A stretch of DNA of 64,000 nucleotides from Prevotella nigrescens (lineage in GTDB: Bacteria; Bacteroidota; Bacteroidia; Bacteroidales; Bacteroidaceae): NCBI RefSeq assembly GCF_031191185.1, contig NZ_CP133465.1:1484001-1548000 (forward strand), given 5' to 3'. Below, piece by piece: positions 8,509 through 18,268 of this stretch. Numbering within the stretch: position 1 is the first letter of the stretch; each line of letters begins with the position of its first letter. Both the position numbers and the translations under genes were made by a program. Under the pieces are notes generated by a model that was given only the letters and a program-made list of their open reading frames with translations, ran no database searches and was not told the origin of the DNA.

Positions 8509-10480
8509 CTATTTTATCAATATCTTTATAGTAGAGCCATCAGATAATTTTACGATATTGAGACCACGTTGTGGTACACTAATTTTACGACCATCAATGG
8601 TATAACGGGCAACTTCTCTAAGTTCACCATTATTTTCAGAAATACCTCCAATCCCTACAGGATCAGACAAATAGAATTTTGCGGCATTATCAATCTTACC
8701 TTCGTTATTAATAATCATAGCAATCACAGCGAGTTTATTATAACCTGTCCTTGTAATAGCCTCTTTTAAAAGCTTTTTATTTGGCAATTTAAATGTATAA
8801 GTATTGGTTACAACATGATTGGTCTTAAGCGGTTCAAGCTTTGCATTGTTATTATGGTTTGAGTTATAAGAACTGGAGAGTAAAACGTCGTCGTAAACTA
8901 ATGTAACTTTAGCTGCACTATATTTACCGCCTTTACAGAATAGTGCAAGATAAGGATCATTGGCAACATTAGCAGCTGCATACTTACTGTAATTGTTGCT
9001 TTGTTGCCAAGAGTTTTCTGTCCCCGTAAGTCCATCGCCAATTAGAGCGTATGCAATTTCATATGTTCCGTTTACCAAAGGCTCGATAGTTGCAGTTGCA
9101 GTTACTTCTGTTTTATCTGCGTTTAATTCTCCTGTTACCGATACACCAACTGTAGCAATGCGTGCTAATGCTTCTTTAAAATCTACACAGATATCTTCAT
9201 CGGAACCATAGAATGGGTCCATAACATCATTACGGTCTATCTTGCAGGTTGGAGCTTCACCAAAATTAAGTTTTGCGTAATTTCTACAGTACATGACATC
9301 TGTCTCGTTATATTGGTGTATAGCAATACCTACAAAGCTATCAGCGAATTTATCGCGTAACTTCTTCATTCCAGCCCAACCACGTGGACACCAGCCACAG
9401 CCAGTTCCTGTATTTTCTTCTATAACTACACCTCTCTTTACTTGTTTGTTAACGGTAGTAAGTTTACAAGTTGTTGATTTATTCTCGGACTCGTTCGTTT
9501 TACCATTTACTTTTGTTATAGTAATAGTCTTTTCAGCAATTCCCGTATTCGCATCAGCTGCAAGAGGTAAACTAATTGTACATTGTGCACCCATTGTTCT
9601 TACTGGTGAATTGATAACAAGATGTTGTTCTGCATTTGGTATACCATTGGTGGTAATTGTGTAGTCAATACTGTTTATACCTTCAGTACCAGCATTAAAT
9701 AAGACGAGCTTACTCTTTCCTGTAGTATTTTTTACAACAACAAGGTTTTGTAATGAACTTGGAGATACAGAGTTGTGTGCGAAATCCCCTTCGATAAGGA
9801 CTTGTAATGCTAACTGTCCAAAACCTTCTTCAGCCAAATTCGTCCATTCTGTTGCAGTCTTTGAAGTACGTATAAAAAAACTATTCGGCTCTGGCCCACT
9901 ATAGTTTACAATTGGAAACTTTGTTGTTCCTTCAGAAGCATCTGTAATCGTAACAGTGTAACCTATATATATACCATTGTTGCCAATAATATATGGAGTA
10001 GTTAGTTTTACATCATTTACCATTCCTTGCATATTTTCTCCTTCATCGCCAGCATTTTAGAGATGCTTGATCTACACTCTGGATATAATCTGCATTATTA
10101 ATATTGTCGGGTAAACTTTTTGAAATCCAAATCTTCACATTATTTGTATGTACTTTGTCGCGTAGATAGAAGCGGATAGCTTTAATGGCTTTCCCCATAA
10201 TAATAGAATTGCCTGGAGCAATAAAAAGAGCAGCATCGTATGTCTCAGTTTTCGAAACGCCTACGGCATTACGTTCTTCGTTTTCTGGCTGATAACCCCA
10301 CCATACCTGATTTGCAGATGGTTCAATCTTCCTGATTGACACTTTATCTGAACCTGCTCTCTGTGAGATAGATAAATGTGCATTACTTGTTGTTTTCAAG
10401 TTTCGCTGAAATACACTCGTTTGTGCATAGACCGAAAAACTTAGTGCTACTGCAAAGGTTAAAAATAAAATTCTTTTCAT
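8509..10480 (-). pseudogene. Frameshifted paralogue of the Omp28-like T9SS protein
   Basis: Two minus-strand ORFs (10043-10480 and 8509-10032) together match the 653-residue protein at 5160-7121 from end to end. The signal peptide (MKRILFLTFAVALSFSVYAQ), the GTGCGWCPRGWAGM redox motif and the T9SS sorting domain ending STIKILIK are all kept. The reading frame breaks after VDQASLK. Compared with the intact copy, one extra base (the A at about 10054 on the plus strand) shifts the frame and yields CWR-stop. Removing it restores AGDEGEN and the rest. The flanks are also shared: the ATG-proximal leader and the terminator. This is either a recent inactivation or a sequencing or assembly error; the otherwise intact frame argues that decay, if real, is recent. 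Confidence 0.85.
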
Positions 10481-10796
10481 ATTTACAAAAGTTTAAGTTA
10501 ATGGCCGACTTGAAAGTACGGCATTGTTGAATTAATTTATAATGCTTGTATTTTACGACAACAACATGATCATTGAGAGATTGTTTTTTATACTTCCTCA
10601 ATATTGGATATATCTTTTTCCATTGGTTACAAAGGTAATAAATTGTTCATATTCCAACAAATATTTCATCTCTTTGTTTTCCAATGTAAAGACTGAAGAG
10701 GCAACTGTAGACTCTTTACCACCATAAAAATACCTGAAAATACCTCAGCACCTCATATTCTACACCTTTATTATATATTGTTTTCCAAACTTTTTG

Positions 10797-10805
10797 TATC
10801 TTTGC
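10797..10805 (+). promoter_or_regulatory. Promoter -7 box for the nucleotidyltransferase gene
   Basis: TATCTTTGC lies 50 bp before the ATG at 10856. The rest of the 375-bp gap (10481-10855) is AT-rich. Apart from the leader shared with the 5160-7121 gene next to 10480, nothing is recognised. Confidence 0.65.
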
Positions 10806-10855
10806 AACCCTAAAGCGATACATTTAGACCAGAAAATCATTAACAAATTAAAGAA

Positions 10856-11767
10856 ATGAAACCAACATTATTACTTCTTGCAGCTGGCATGGGCAGCCGC
10901 TATGGTGGCTTAAAGCAGCTGGACGGACTTGGACCGAACGGCGAAACCATTATGGATTACTCCATATACGACGCCATAAAAGCCGGGTTCGGAAAGATAG
11001 TATTTATCATTCGCAAGGATTTCGAGGCTCAATTCAGAGAGAAAGTGCTGTCTAAATATGAGGGACACATACCTTCCGAGATTGTATTTCAAAGCGTTGA
11101 TGCGCTGCCCGAGGGCTTTACAGTGCCCGAGGGGAGGGGAAAGCCATGGGGAACCAACCATGCCGTGCTAATGGCAAAGGCTGTTGTGCACGAACCTTTC
11201 TGTGTTATTAACTGCGACGACTTCTACAATCGCGATGCCTTCATGGTGATAGGGAAGTTTCTTGCCAACCTTCCTGAAGGCTCAAGGAACAAGTATGCCA
11301 TGGTAGGCTTCCGTGTTGGCAACACCCTTAGCGAGAACGGAACAGTGTCGCGCGGACTGTGCAGCACGAACGAACAGGGACATCTGACCACCGTTGTGGA
11401 ACGGACGAAGATAGAACGGCGCGATGGCAAGGTGCAATATATGGACGAAGACGGCAGCTGGACCACCGTTCCGGACAACACGCCCACCTCCATGAATGTG
11501 TGGGGATTTACTCCCGACTACTTCGAATACAGCGAAAGCTACTTCAAGGAATTTCTTTCCGACCCCAAGAACATTGAAAACAAAAAGTCGGAATACTACA
11601 TACCAATGATGGTAAACAAACTCATTAATGACGGAACAGCCACCGTAGACGTGCTCGACACCACGAGTACATGGTTCGGCGTAACCTATCCGGCAGACAG
11701 GGACGGCGTCGTGGCACGCATAAGACAGCTTGTAGACGAAGGCATCTACCCCAAAAAGCTCTTCTAA
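10856..11767 (+). CDS. Sugar-nucleotidyltransferase family protein
   Basis: A 303-residue cytoplasmic enzyme. The N-terminus LLLLAAGMGSRYGGLKQL is the nucleotide-binding loop of the NTP_transferase (GT-A-like) superfamily, in which GxGxR binds the nucleoside triphosphate. A CDDFYN segment (residues about 120-126) gives the metal-binding Asp. Family members transfer nucleotidyl groups to sugar phosphates; the sugar here is unknown. The protein is a Bacteroidetes type often annotated only as nucleotidyltransferase. It has its own promoter and is followed after 76 bp by nrnA on the same strand. It is not clearly GalU, RfbA or GlmU: it lacks their C-terminal extensions. Confidence 0.85.
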   Translation: MKPTLLLLAAGMGSRYGGLKQLDGLGPNGETIMDYSIYDAIKAGFGKIVFIIRKDFEAQFREKVLSKYEGHIPSEIVFQSVDALPEGFTVPEGRGKPWGTNHAVLMAKAVVHEPFCVINCDDFYNRDAFMVIGKFLANLPEGSRNKYAMVGFRVGNTLSENGTVSRGLCSTNEQGHLTTVVERTKIERRDGKVQYMDEDGSWTTVPDNTPTSMNVWGFTPDYFEYSESYFKEFLSDPKNIENKKSEYYIPMMVNKLINDGTATVDVLDTTSTWFGVTYPADRDGVVARIRQLVDEGIYPKKLF

Positions 11768-11843
11768 ACGCAAAAAAACTTCAGGCTATTTCGATGCATC
11801 AACGTATCGAAATAGCATACGCACAAGAACAACATAGAGACAA

Positions 11844-12887
11844 ATGAACATCAGATTACTGGGCGATGCAGAAGCTAAACAGTTGCAGCAAATTGTAACC
11901 GAGGCAGAACACATCGTCATTTGTGCACATAAATCGCCCGATGGAGATGCCATAGGCTCTTCGTTGGCGTGGAAATTGTACCTGAACCAGATAGGTAAGA
12001 CGGATGTAACGCTATGCATGCCAGATGCATATCCCGACTTCCTGCAATGGCTTCCAGGCGCAAGTACCGTGCTGCGATACGACAAGCACCCTGAAAAAGT
12101 ACAACAGGCATTCGACAGGGCAGATCTTGTCTGCTGCTTGGACTTCAACCAATATGCACGCGTTGAGGCGATGCAAGCCACCCTTGAGGGCTGTCAGGCA
12201 AAGCGAATACTCATAGACCACCACTTGGAACCACAGACCGACAACGCAATAACCGTATCGCGACCTGACATGTCGAGTACAAGCGAAATGATATTCTACA
12301 TCATCAGTCAGTTAGAAGGATACGACAGCATGACGAAAGAATGTGCACAGTGCATTTATTGCGGCATGATGACCGACACCGGAGGCTTCACCTACAACTC
12401 TACACGCCCCGAAATATACTTCGTAATCGGACAATTGCTGTCGAAAGGCATCGATAAGGACAGCATATACAACCGGGTCTTCCATAACTATTCGGTGAAT
12501 GCGCTGCGCTTCCGTGCCCATATCATAGCCAGTAAGATGAAAGTTGTAAACGAATTGCATGCCGCTTACTTCATGGTAACCAGGGAAGACATGTGCCGTT
12601 TCCACTTTGTAAAAGGCGATTTGGAAGGTGTGGTGAACTCGCCGCTACAGATTAAGGGGCTGAAACTAAGCATATCGTTGCGCGAAGACACCGAACGCCC
12701 CAACCTTGTATTAGTAAGTCTGCGGTCAAGCAACGGGTTCCACTGCCAGCCAATGGCGGTCCGATACTTCAATGGGGGCGGACACGCCGATGCTTCAGGC
12801 GGAAAGCTCTACTGTTCTGTACCCGAAGCCGAACAAATAGTGCTGAAAGCATTGCTCGCTTTCCAGGACGAACTGAAGCGAAAATAA
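11844..12887 (+). CDS. nrnA: NrnA-type DHH phosphoesterase (nanoRNase / pAp phosphatase)
   Basis: A 347-residue DHH/DHHA1 protein. Residues about 30-110 contain the first metal motif (HKSPDGDAIGSSLA). The DHH motif itself is IDHHLEPQTDN at about residue 125. The C-terminal DHHA1 domain has the glycine-rich FNGGGHADASGG. NrnA enzymes degrade 2-5-nt RNAs left from mRNA decay and dephosphorylate 3'-phosphoadenosine 5'-phosphate. Length agrees with the family. No signal peptide. It precedes rho but rho has its own promoter, so co-transcription is not required. Confidence 0.92.
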   Translation: MNIRLLGDAEAKQLQQIVTEAEHIVICAHKSPDGDAIGSSLAWKLYLNQIGKTDVTLCMPDAYPDFLQWLPGASTVLRYDKHPEKVQQAFDRADLVCCLDFNQYARVEAMQATLEGCQAKRILIDHHLEPQTDNAITVSRPDMSSTSEMIFYIISQLEGYDSMTKECAQCIYCGMMTDTGGFTYNSTRPEIYFVIGQLLSKGIDKDSIYNRVFHNYSVNALRFRAHIIASKMKVVNELHAAYFMVTREDMCRFHFVKGDLEGVVNSPLQIKGLKLSISLREDTERPNLVLVSLRSSNGFHCQPMAVRYFNGGGHADASGGKLYCSVPEAEQIVLKALLAFQDELKRK

Positions 12888-12926
12888 GAGAACTGAAATC
12901 CAATTTCAAAAAAAACGGGCAATCAC

Positions 12927-12958
12927 TTGCTATATCCAAATAAATCATTTACCTTTGC
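12927..12958 (+). promoter_or_regulatory. rho promoter
   Basis: A TTG element at 12927-12929 is followed after 20 bp by TACCTTTGC (12950-12958), in good agreement with the Bacteroidetes consensus. The 5' leader to the ATG at 13043 is about 78 nt and AT-rich. Confidence 0.75.
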
Positions 12959-13042
12959 AACCGAATTGAAAACATAAGGTTTCGGTTCTGAAACCTTTAC
13001 CTCCACAATATCAAAATTTCGATATAACATATATAATACTTT

Positions 13043-15082
13043 ATGTTTAGTAAAGAAGAATTATTAGAAAAGGATATTCCCGAGCTGGCGAATATCGCAA
13101 AAGACCTTGGAGCGGACTATAAAAAATCTGACGATAAAGAGGCCATTATCTATGCCATATTGGACAGACAGGCCGTTAACGCCGGCATATCGCACCCTTT
13201 GGGAGCAACAAAGCGTAAGCGTACGAGGATAACAAAGAAGGAAACGGACAAAGTTTACACCGTACACGGAAAAGAAGGAGAAAACTTTGACCTGCAAAAA
13301 AATAAGGTGCAAAACACTGCCTTGCCAAGTTTGTTTAAAGACTTGCCCGACACACAGACTGCCGGAAAGCAAGAAACCGAAACAGAAAAACCTGCGGAAA
13401 CTCCTAAAAAACGTGGACGCAAGAAGAAGGAAGAAACACAGGCACAGGCTGACACCGCTGCTGAAAAAACTCCGGAAAACAACGTAAAAGAGGAAAAACC
13501 TGCAGAAACAGCAACCGAAACAACAACCGACATTCCTGCAGAGGCACCTGTTGAAACAGCAACAAAACCTGTTGCACAACCTGTAGAAGAAATTGCTGAG
13601 ACAGAAACACCCGCCAACGATACAACGGAAATGGTGATACCGGAAGCCGAATTTGTATCGCAAAACGGACAAACACCCGAAAACGAGAACACGGAGAACC
13701 TTCTTGAACAGCTCCAGGCAAAGGTAAACGCACGCAACGAGCAAATGGAAGAAGCAGAAAATACGGTTAAAGACGGTGTGTGGGAGGGCGACCCAGGCGA
13801 TGGGACAGACTTTATAACAGTGGTAGACATACCCGTGGAAGACCAAGGTATGGTGCCTTCTTACGACATGTTCGACCGTCCTAACATTCCAGCCGATGCC
13901 AACCATGCATCATACTACAACGAATCGACTACACAGCAGGACGTTGCACCAACCTACGACTTTAACAATATCATTAAGGCAAATGGCGTTTTGGAAGTTA
14001 TGCCCGACGGTTATGGTTTCTTGCGGTCCAGCGATTACAACTACTTATCGTCGCCCGACGACGTGTATGTGCCTGCAAACCAGATTAAACAGAACGGTTT
14101 GAAGACGGGCGATGTGGTGGAATGCCACGTAAGACCACCCCATGAAGGAGAGAAATACTTCCCACTTACCTCGATAGACATGATAAACGGGCGTGCACCG
14201 GCAGAAGTTCGAGACCGTGTTTCGTTCGAACATCTGACACCATTGTTCCCCGACGAGAAGTTCACACTGTGTGGCGACCCACGCACAACAAACCTTTCGA
14301 CTCGCGTGGTAGACCTTTTCTCACCGATTGGAAAGGGACAACGTGCGCTGATTGTGGCTCAGCCAAAGACAGGTAAGACTATATTAATGAAGGATATAGC
14401 CAATGCCATAGCAGCAAACCACCCTGAAGCATACCTCATGATGCTGCTTATAGACGAGCGTCCGGAGGAAGTTACCGACATGGCACGTACGGTTAATGCC
14501 GAAGTAATAGCATCTACGTTCGATGAACCAGCCGAACGCCATGTGAAAATAGCAGGCATTGTACTGGAAAAAGCAAAGCGAATGGTAGAGTGTGGGCACG
14601 ATGTCGTTATCTTCCTCGACTCCATTACACGTCTCGCACGTGCCTATAACACAGTCGCCCCAGCCTCCGGCAAGGTGCTGACGGGTGGTGTTGATGCCAA
14701 CGCATTGCAGAAACCGAAACGCTTTTTCGGTGCCGCCCGTAACATAGAAGGTGGAGGTTCGCTCACCATTATAGCAACAGCGCTCATCGATACAGGTTCT
14801 AAGATGGACGAAGTCATATTCGAAGAGTTCAAGGGAACGGGTAACATGGAGTTGCAACTCGACCGTTCTCTCAGCAACAAACGTATCTTCCCATCTGTCA
14901 ATCTCGTTGCTTCGAGCACACGTCGCGATGATTTACTGCAGGACAAGACCACTATCGACCGCATGTGGATACTCCGTAAGTACATCGCAGACATGAATCC
15001 GATAGAGGCAATGAACTCTATTCACGACCGAATGTTGCATACTCGCGATAACAACGAGTTCTTGTTATCAATGAATGGATAA
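13043..15082 (+). CDS. rho: Transcription termination factor Rho with long disordered insert
   Basis: A 679-residue hexameric RNA helicase that ends transcription. Residues 1-50 form the Rho_N helical domain ([20 protein letters not shown]). Residues about 60-300 are an insert rich in Glu, Thr, Pro, Ala and Lys with ETxxE-like repeats and no predicted fold. Residues about 305-395 form the cold-shock-like RNA-binding domain ([16 protein letters not shown]). The ATPase follows, with Walker A AQPKTGKT and Walker [18 protein letters not shown]. coli Rho is 419 residues; the extra length is the insert. In Bacteroides thetaiotaomicron such an insert has been reported to drive Rho phase separation. 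It is probably monocistronic. Confidence 0.97.
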   Translation: MFSKEELLEKDIPELANIAKDLGADYKKSDDKEAIIYAILDRQAVNAGISHPLGATKRKRTRITKKETDKVYTVHGKEGENFDLQKNKVQNTALPSLFKDLPDTQTAGKQETETEKPAETPKKRGRKKKEETQAQADTAAEKTPENNVKEEKPAETATETTTDIPAEAPVETATKPVAQPVEEIAETETPANDTTEMVIPEAEFVSQNGQTPENENTENLLEQLQAKVNARNEQMEEAENTVKDGVWEGDPGDGTDFITVVDIPVEDQGMVPSYDMFDRPNIPADANHASYYNESTTQQDVAPTYDFNNIIKANGVLEVMPDGYGFLRSSDYNYLSSPDDVYVPANQIKQNGLKTGDVVECHVRPPHEGEKYFPLTSIDMINGRAPAEVRDRVSFEHLTPLFPDEKFTLCGDPRTTNLSTRVVDLFSPIGKGQRALIVAQPKTGKTILMKDIANAIAANHPEAYLMMLLIDERPEEVTDMARTVNAEVIASTFDEPAERHVKIAGIVLEKAKRMVECGHDVVIFLDSITRLARAYNTVAPASGKVLTGGVDANALQKPKRFFGAARNIEGGGSLTIIATALIDTGSKMDEVIFEEFKGTGNMELQLDRSLSNKRIFPSVNLVASSTRRDDLLQDKTTIDRMWILRKYIADMNPIEAMNSIHDRMLHTRDNNEFLLSMNG

Positions 15083-15112
15083 ACCTATCAATCATTTATA
15101 AATACTTCTTGA

Positions 15113-15146
15113 AAAGTCATTCCTGTGAAGGAGTGGCTTTTTTTAT
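15113..15146 (+). terminator. rho terminator
   Basis: AAAGTCATTCCT pairs with AGGAGTGGCTTT (two G-U pairs), loop GTGA, followed by TTTTTATA. It lies 30 bp after the rho stop. Confidence 0.8.
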
Positions 15147-15301
15147 ATTCTTTAGTATCTTAATTCAAACTCTTTTATTTCCTCATTTGCATCTTTCCAT
15201 CTCGTCAATCTGTGTCTTAAATGTGTGAATAGTGCAAACGTTTGAATTCATAAAGGCTCTATTTATTGGATATTTCCAAAGACTTTGTCGGTTAAATACG
15301 A

Positions 15302-15507
15302 TATATTTGCAGAGATAATAGTATTAGTAGTGATAGTATGATTGATAACTCTGAATGCCAATAGCCTTTGAATAAGCATGAGAGATATATGCTTTTTTTG
15401 ACTATATGCTTGTTTATGGCATTGTATTTAGGTATCAGTTATTACGACTAAACATTTTTATTGTTTTAGAGTAAAGTCCCATTTGCTGTTTGAAGCAAGT
15501 GGGACTT
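15302..15507 (+). ncRNA. Candidate structured small RNA downstream of rho
   Basis: A Bacteroidetes -7 box, TATATTTGC (15302-15310), predicts a start near 15317. No credible ORF follows. Three nested pairings could form one long interrupted hairpin: TTAGT (15324-15328) with ACTAA (15447-15451), ATAACT (15345-15350) with AGTTAT (15437-15442), and AATGCCA (15354-15360) with TGGCATT (15417-15423). A 15-bp stem, AAAGTCCCATTTGCT with AGCAAGTGGGACTTT (15473-15507), closes the unit, although the T-run after it is poor. A long rod with internal bulges and about 190 nt total recalls 6S RNA or the 6S-like Bacteroidales-1 motif; this is a structural resemblance only. Confidence 0.4.
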
Positions 15508-15542
15508 TCAATTCATATAACTTGTTTGTTGTTGTATAAGAC

Positions 15543-15587
15543 TAAAAAAACAATGTTCCGAATATGTTTATCATACGTTCGGAACAC
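15543..15587 (-). terminator. Terminator of the 15632-16162 gene
   Basis: TGTTCCGAA (15554-15562) pairs with TTCGGAACA (15578-15586); TATG/CATA extends the stem inward. On the minus strand it is followed by TTTTTTTA. Confidence 0.75.
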
Positions 15588-15631
15588 GTCAGTTATGTGT
15601 TGATATCACGTTTTTTGCAGGGCTAAAAGGG

Positions 15632-16162
15632 TTACTTTAGTTCCTTTTTGACCTCTTCGAGCGCTGCAATCCAGTTTGTGTCGAGCGAGAATTGGGTGGG
15701 GTAGTCATCACGATTGTAGTATGCCAATACCACTTCGTCGTCCTTGTCGCCATACAGAGGGTGGTTTATGCTGGCATCACGGAATATCTTTCTCACACGA
15801 TTTTTCTCTTTTTCGTTTCCTGCCTTGGCATAATTCTTCAGGTAAAGGTTCACAAAGTCGTACATATAGTATGCCATTGAGTCCAACTGAGAGTTTAAAT
15901 GAGCAATCTCTTTGCCTGTCAATTCCTTGTCAGATGCCGACAACGCCTCCAGCGTTTTGGTCTTTAAGTAAGATATTGCATCTACTTTGAACGATGCAAT
16001 CTTACGTATTTCGGTATCTTCAGACTTGTCGGAAGCTACCTTATACGAGCTTCTGTAAATCTGATCGTACACTCGTTGGGGCGTCTGGGCATAAGTAGTG
16101 GCAGTGAACAAGATGGCTACAAGTGCCATGGTTGCTTTCTTTAATTTAATCATTGCTATCAA
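15632..16162 (-). CDS. Secreted hypothetical protein
   Basis: A 176-residue protein (173 if the second ATG at 16153 is used) with signal peptide KKATMALVAILFTATTYAQ. The rest is mostly helical and charged, with several Tyr/Asp-rich segments (MAYYMYDFVNLYLKNYAK) and a C-terminal NWIAALEEVKKELK helix. I do not recognise a family or catalytic motif. It has its own promoter (16280-16288) with a leader of about 110 nt and its own terminator, so it is an independent unit downstream of ruvC. A periplasmic or surface location is likely. Confidence 0.8.
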   Translation of the reverse strand: MIAMIKLKKATMALVAILFTATTYAQTPQRVYDQIYRSSYKVASDKSEDTEIRKIASFKVDAISYLKTKTLEALSASDKELTGKEIAHLNSQLDSMAYYMYDFVNLYLKNYAKAGNEKEKNRVRKIFRDASINHPLYGDKDDEVVLAYYNRDDYPTQFSLDTNWIAALEEVKKELK

Positions 16163-16279
16163 GTTTAATTGTTATCTTTATTATCCAATAATGTTATTGT
16201 CGTCTTTCAACATTGCCGTCTCCGTTGTCTGACAATGTCGGGATAGTCCGTTTATATTCGTCAGCTATTATTTCGTTGT

Positions 16280-16288
16280 GCAAAATTA
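16280..16288 (-). promoter_or_regulatory. Promoter -7 box, minus strand
   Basis: TAATTTTGC on the minus strand matches TAnnTTTG and predicts a start near 16273 for the 15632-16162 gene. No clear -33 element. Confidence 0.5.
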
Positions 16289-16342
16289 CGACTCTTCTGC
16301 CGTAAAATCGTGCAGAACGTTTAATTTTTATATAGTTTTATG

Positions 16343-16924
16343 TTATTTATTACTAATGCGCGACTTGTTTTTAAGGGCAAAATCTTTCCACGAACCATAG
16401 TGTTTGGCATCAGAATTGGGGCGATTAGACTGCAGAAAGTGGCAGTAGGCAGCACCGAGAGCATCGGTTGCGTCCATGAACTGCGGCATTTCGCTGTCCT
16501 GCAAGTGCAGCAAGCGTTGCAACATGCCGGCTACTTGGTCTTTGGAAGCCGAGCCGTTGCCTGTTATAGCCATCTTAATCTTCAGCGGAGCATACTCATG
16601 TATGGGCACTTCGCGCTGTATTGCTGCTGCAATGGCTACCCCTTGAGCTCGTCCTAACTTCAGCATCGACTGTATGTTCTTGCCAAAAAAAGGTGCTTCT
16701 ATTGCCATTTCATCGGGCAGATACTCTTCTATTATGCCCGTAACACGTTCAAAAACCTTGCCCAAGCGCAGGTACACGTCTTTCTCTTTGCGCATATCGA
16801 TAACGCCCATCACCACCATTTCAGCCTTATTGCCTTGTGTCCGTATCACGCCATAGCCCATGACGTTTGTCCCTGGGTCTATGCCGAGAATGATTTTCGA
16901 TGGATGTTGCTGCGCTGTCGTCAT
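16343..16924 (-). CDS. ruvC: Holliday junction resolvase RuvC
   Basis: A 193-residue crossover junction endonuclease that cuts four-way DNA junctions with RuvAB. The ILGIDPGTNVMGYGV start holds the first catalytic Asp; MAIEAPFFGKN supplies the Glu, and MDATDALGAAYCH the C-terminal Asp pair. The ATG at 16924 (MTTAQQHPSK) is chosen over 16957, because the longer form overlaps the upstream gene and adds residues not found in the family. It lies 5 bp after the MBL-fold gene stop, indicating an operon with 16929-17573 and probably rsmG. Confidence 0.95.
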   Translation of the reverse strand: MTTAQQHPSKIILGIDPGTNVMGYGVIRTQGNKAEMVVMGVIDMRKEKDVYLRLGKVFERVTGIIEEYLPDEMAIEAPFFGKNIQSMLKLGRAQGVAIAAAIQREVPIHEYAPLKIKMAITGNGSASKDQVAGMLQRLLHLQDSEMPQFMDATDALGAAYCHFLQSNRPNSDAKHYGSWKDFALKNKSRISNK

Positions 16925-16928
16925 ATTT

Positions 16929-17573
16929 CTATCGGTCCATATAGGGATTGTGAGCAAGCTCGTAGCCTATTGTTGTCTGCTCTCCGTGCCCCGGATACAC
17001 TACGGTGTCGTCGGGCAGCTGCGACAATTCCCTTAAACTGCTAATCAGTTGGAACATACTTCCACCCTCAAAGTCGGTCCGTCCCACGCTGCCACGGAAG
17101 AGCGTGTCGCCCGTAAACGCCACATTTTCTTCTTTGCAATAGAAAGTTACACCTCCCGGAGTGTGTCCCGGACAGTCTATAACCGTCAGTTCGTGATGCC
17201 CAAACCTAATCGTTTCGCCTGCTTTAAAGGTGTGTTCAACAGGCGGGAAGTCGTAGTTTAGCTGCATTCCGAACATATTCCGCGCCTGTTCCTTGAGCGA
17301 ACGCAATGCAGGAGCGTCTTTTTCGGACACCTCCGGCAGCAGTCCGAACTCATCGTTTATCGTGTTTATGCCGAAATTATGGTCGAGATGGGCATGCGTA
17401 GCCAGCAAGTGGACGGGTTTAAGATGGTTGTCTTGAATGAAGTCTACTATTGTCTGGCGTTCTTCTTCATAGAAAGCACCGCAGTCAATGATGACACATT
17501 CCAGACTGTCGTCCCATATAATATAGGTGTTTTCTTCTATCATGTTGAACACAAAACGCTTTATTTGTATCAT
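16929..17573 (-). CDS. MBL-fold metallo-hydrolase (glyoxalase II-like)
   Basis: A 214-residue cytoplasmic protein with the metallo-beta-lactamase fold. The zinc motif THAHLDHNFG is at about residue 59, followed by the second His in CPGHTPGG and the Asp in FTGDTLF, then the final PGHGEQT. Such stand-alone small members hydrolyse thioesters such as S-lactoylglutathione or related acyl-thiols; the real substrate is unknown. It is 5 bp upstream of ruvC and 54 bp downstream of rsmG on the same strand, so co-transcription is likely. Confidence 0.9.
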   Translation of the reverse strand: MIQIKRFVFNMIEENTYIIWDDSLECVIIDCGAFYEEERQTIVDFIQDNHLKPVHLLATHAHLDHNFGINTINDEFGLLPEVSEKDAPALRSLKEQARNMFGMQLNYDFPPVEHTFKAGETIRFGHHELTVIDCPGHTPGGVTFYCKEENVAFTGDTLFRGSVGRTDFEGGSMFQLISSLRELSQLPDDTVVYPGHGEQTTIGYELAHNPYMDR

Positions 17574-17627
17574 ATAAATGTCTTTTTTGAGTCTTATAAT
17601 CTACTTTAATAGCCGCTTATTAACAGG

Positions 17628-18254
17628 CTAAACGCAAGGGACATATATTAAATTCTTTTCTTCGAACCACGGTTCTTCAAACCATTGCGACAGCTTTTCT
17701 TGTACAACAATCTTCTTAAAGGGTTTCAATTCCTCGTCAAGCGTTCCTCCTTTCAGTACTATTATGCCGTTCTCAAAGGCATTATGGTTGTCCTTCGCTA
17801 TGTTTTTGCGTACAATTTTCATCATATCGGATAGTGGCATTACTGCTCTCGATACAATAAAGTCGAACTTTCCCCTCTCTTCTTCGCCGCGCTTGTGTTG
17901 CAGAAGCACGTTTTCCAAACCTATGGCATTGGCAATTTCGGTGGCAACCTTAATCTTTTTGCCCGTTCCATCTATCATTTTAAAGTTCGCATTGGGGAAC
18001 ATTATTGCCAGCGGAATGCCCGGAAAGCCGCCGCCGGTACCCAAATCGAGTACATTTGTGTCGTCTCTGAAGTTTATGAACTTGGCTATTGCAAGCGAAT
18101 GCAGCACATGGTGTTCATACAAATTGGTTATATCCTTGCGCGAAATGACGTTTATTTTTGCGTTCCAATCGGCATACAGGTCGTACAAAGCGTCGAATTG
18201 CTCGCGTTGTCGAGCTGTTATGTTGGGAAAATATTTAGTAATAAGGTCTGCCAT
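17628..18254 (-). CDS. rsmG: 16S rRNA (guanine527-N7)-methyltransferase RsmG
   Basis: A 208-residue SAM-dependent methyltransferase (GidB) that modifies G527 of 16S rRNA; loss gives low-level streptomycin resistance in other bacteria. The SAM-binding glycine loop is VLDLGTGGGFPGIPLAIMFP at about residues 69-88, and VSRAVMPL is another family signature. Length agrees with the family (about 205-240). It starts 14 bp after the DUF3298-like gene, indicating an operon. Confidence 0.95.
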   Translation of the reverse strand: MADLITKYFPNITARQREQFDALYDLYADWNAKINVISRKDITNLYEHHVLHSLAIAKFINFRDDTNVLDLGTGGGFPGIPLAIMFPNANFKMIDGTGKKIKVATEIANAIGLENVLLQHKRGEEERGKFDFIVSRAVMPLSDMMKIVRKNIAKDNHNAFENGIIVLKGGTLDEELKPFKKIVVQEKLSQWFEEPWFEEKNLIYVPCV

Positions 18255-18268
18255 ATCTATGTTCTTCG

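Noticed and set aside
13064..13906. 280-codon minus-strand ORF opposite rho
   Set aside because: It lies fully inside the rho coding region opposite the low-complexity insert; its Cys/Phe-rich translation is an artefact of the antisense frame.
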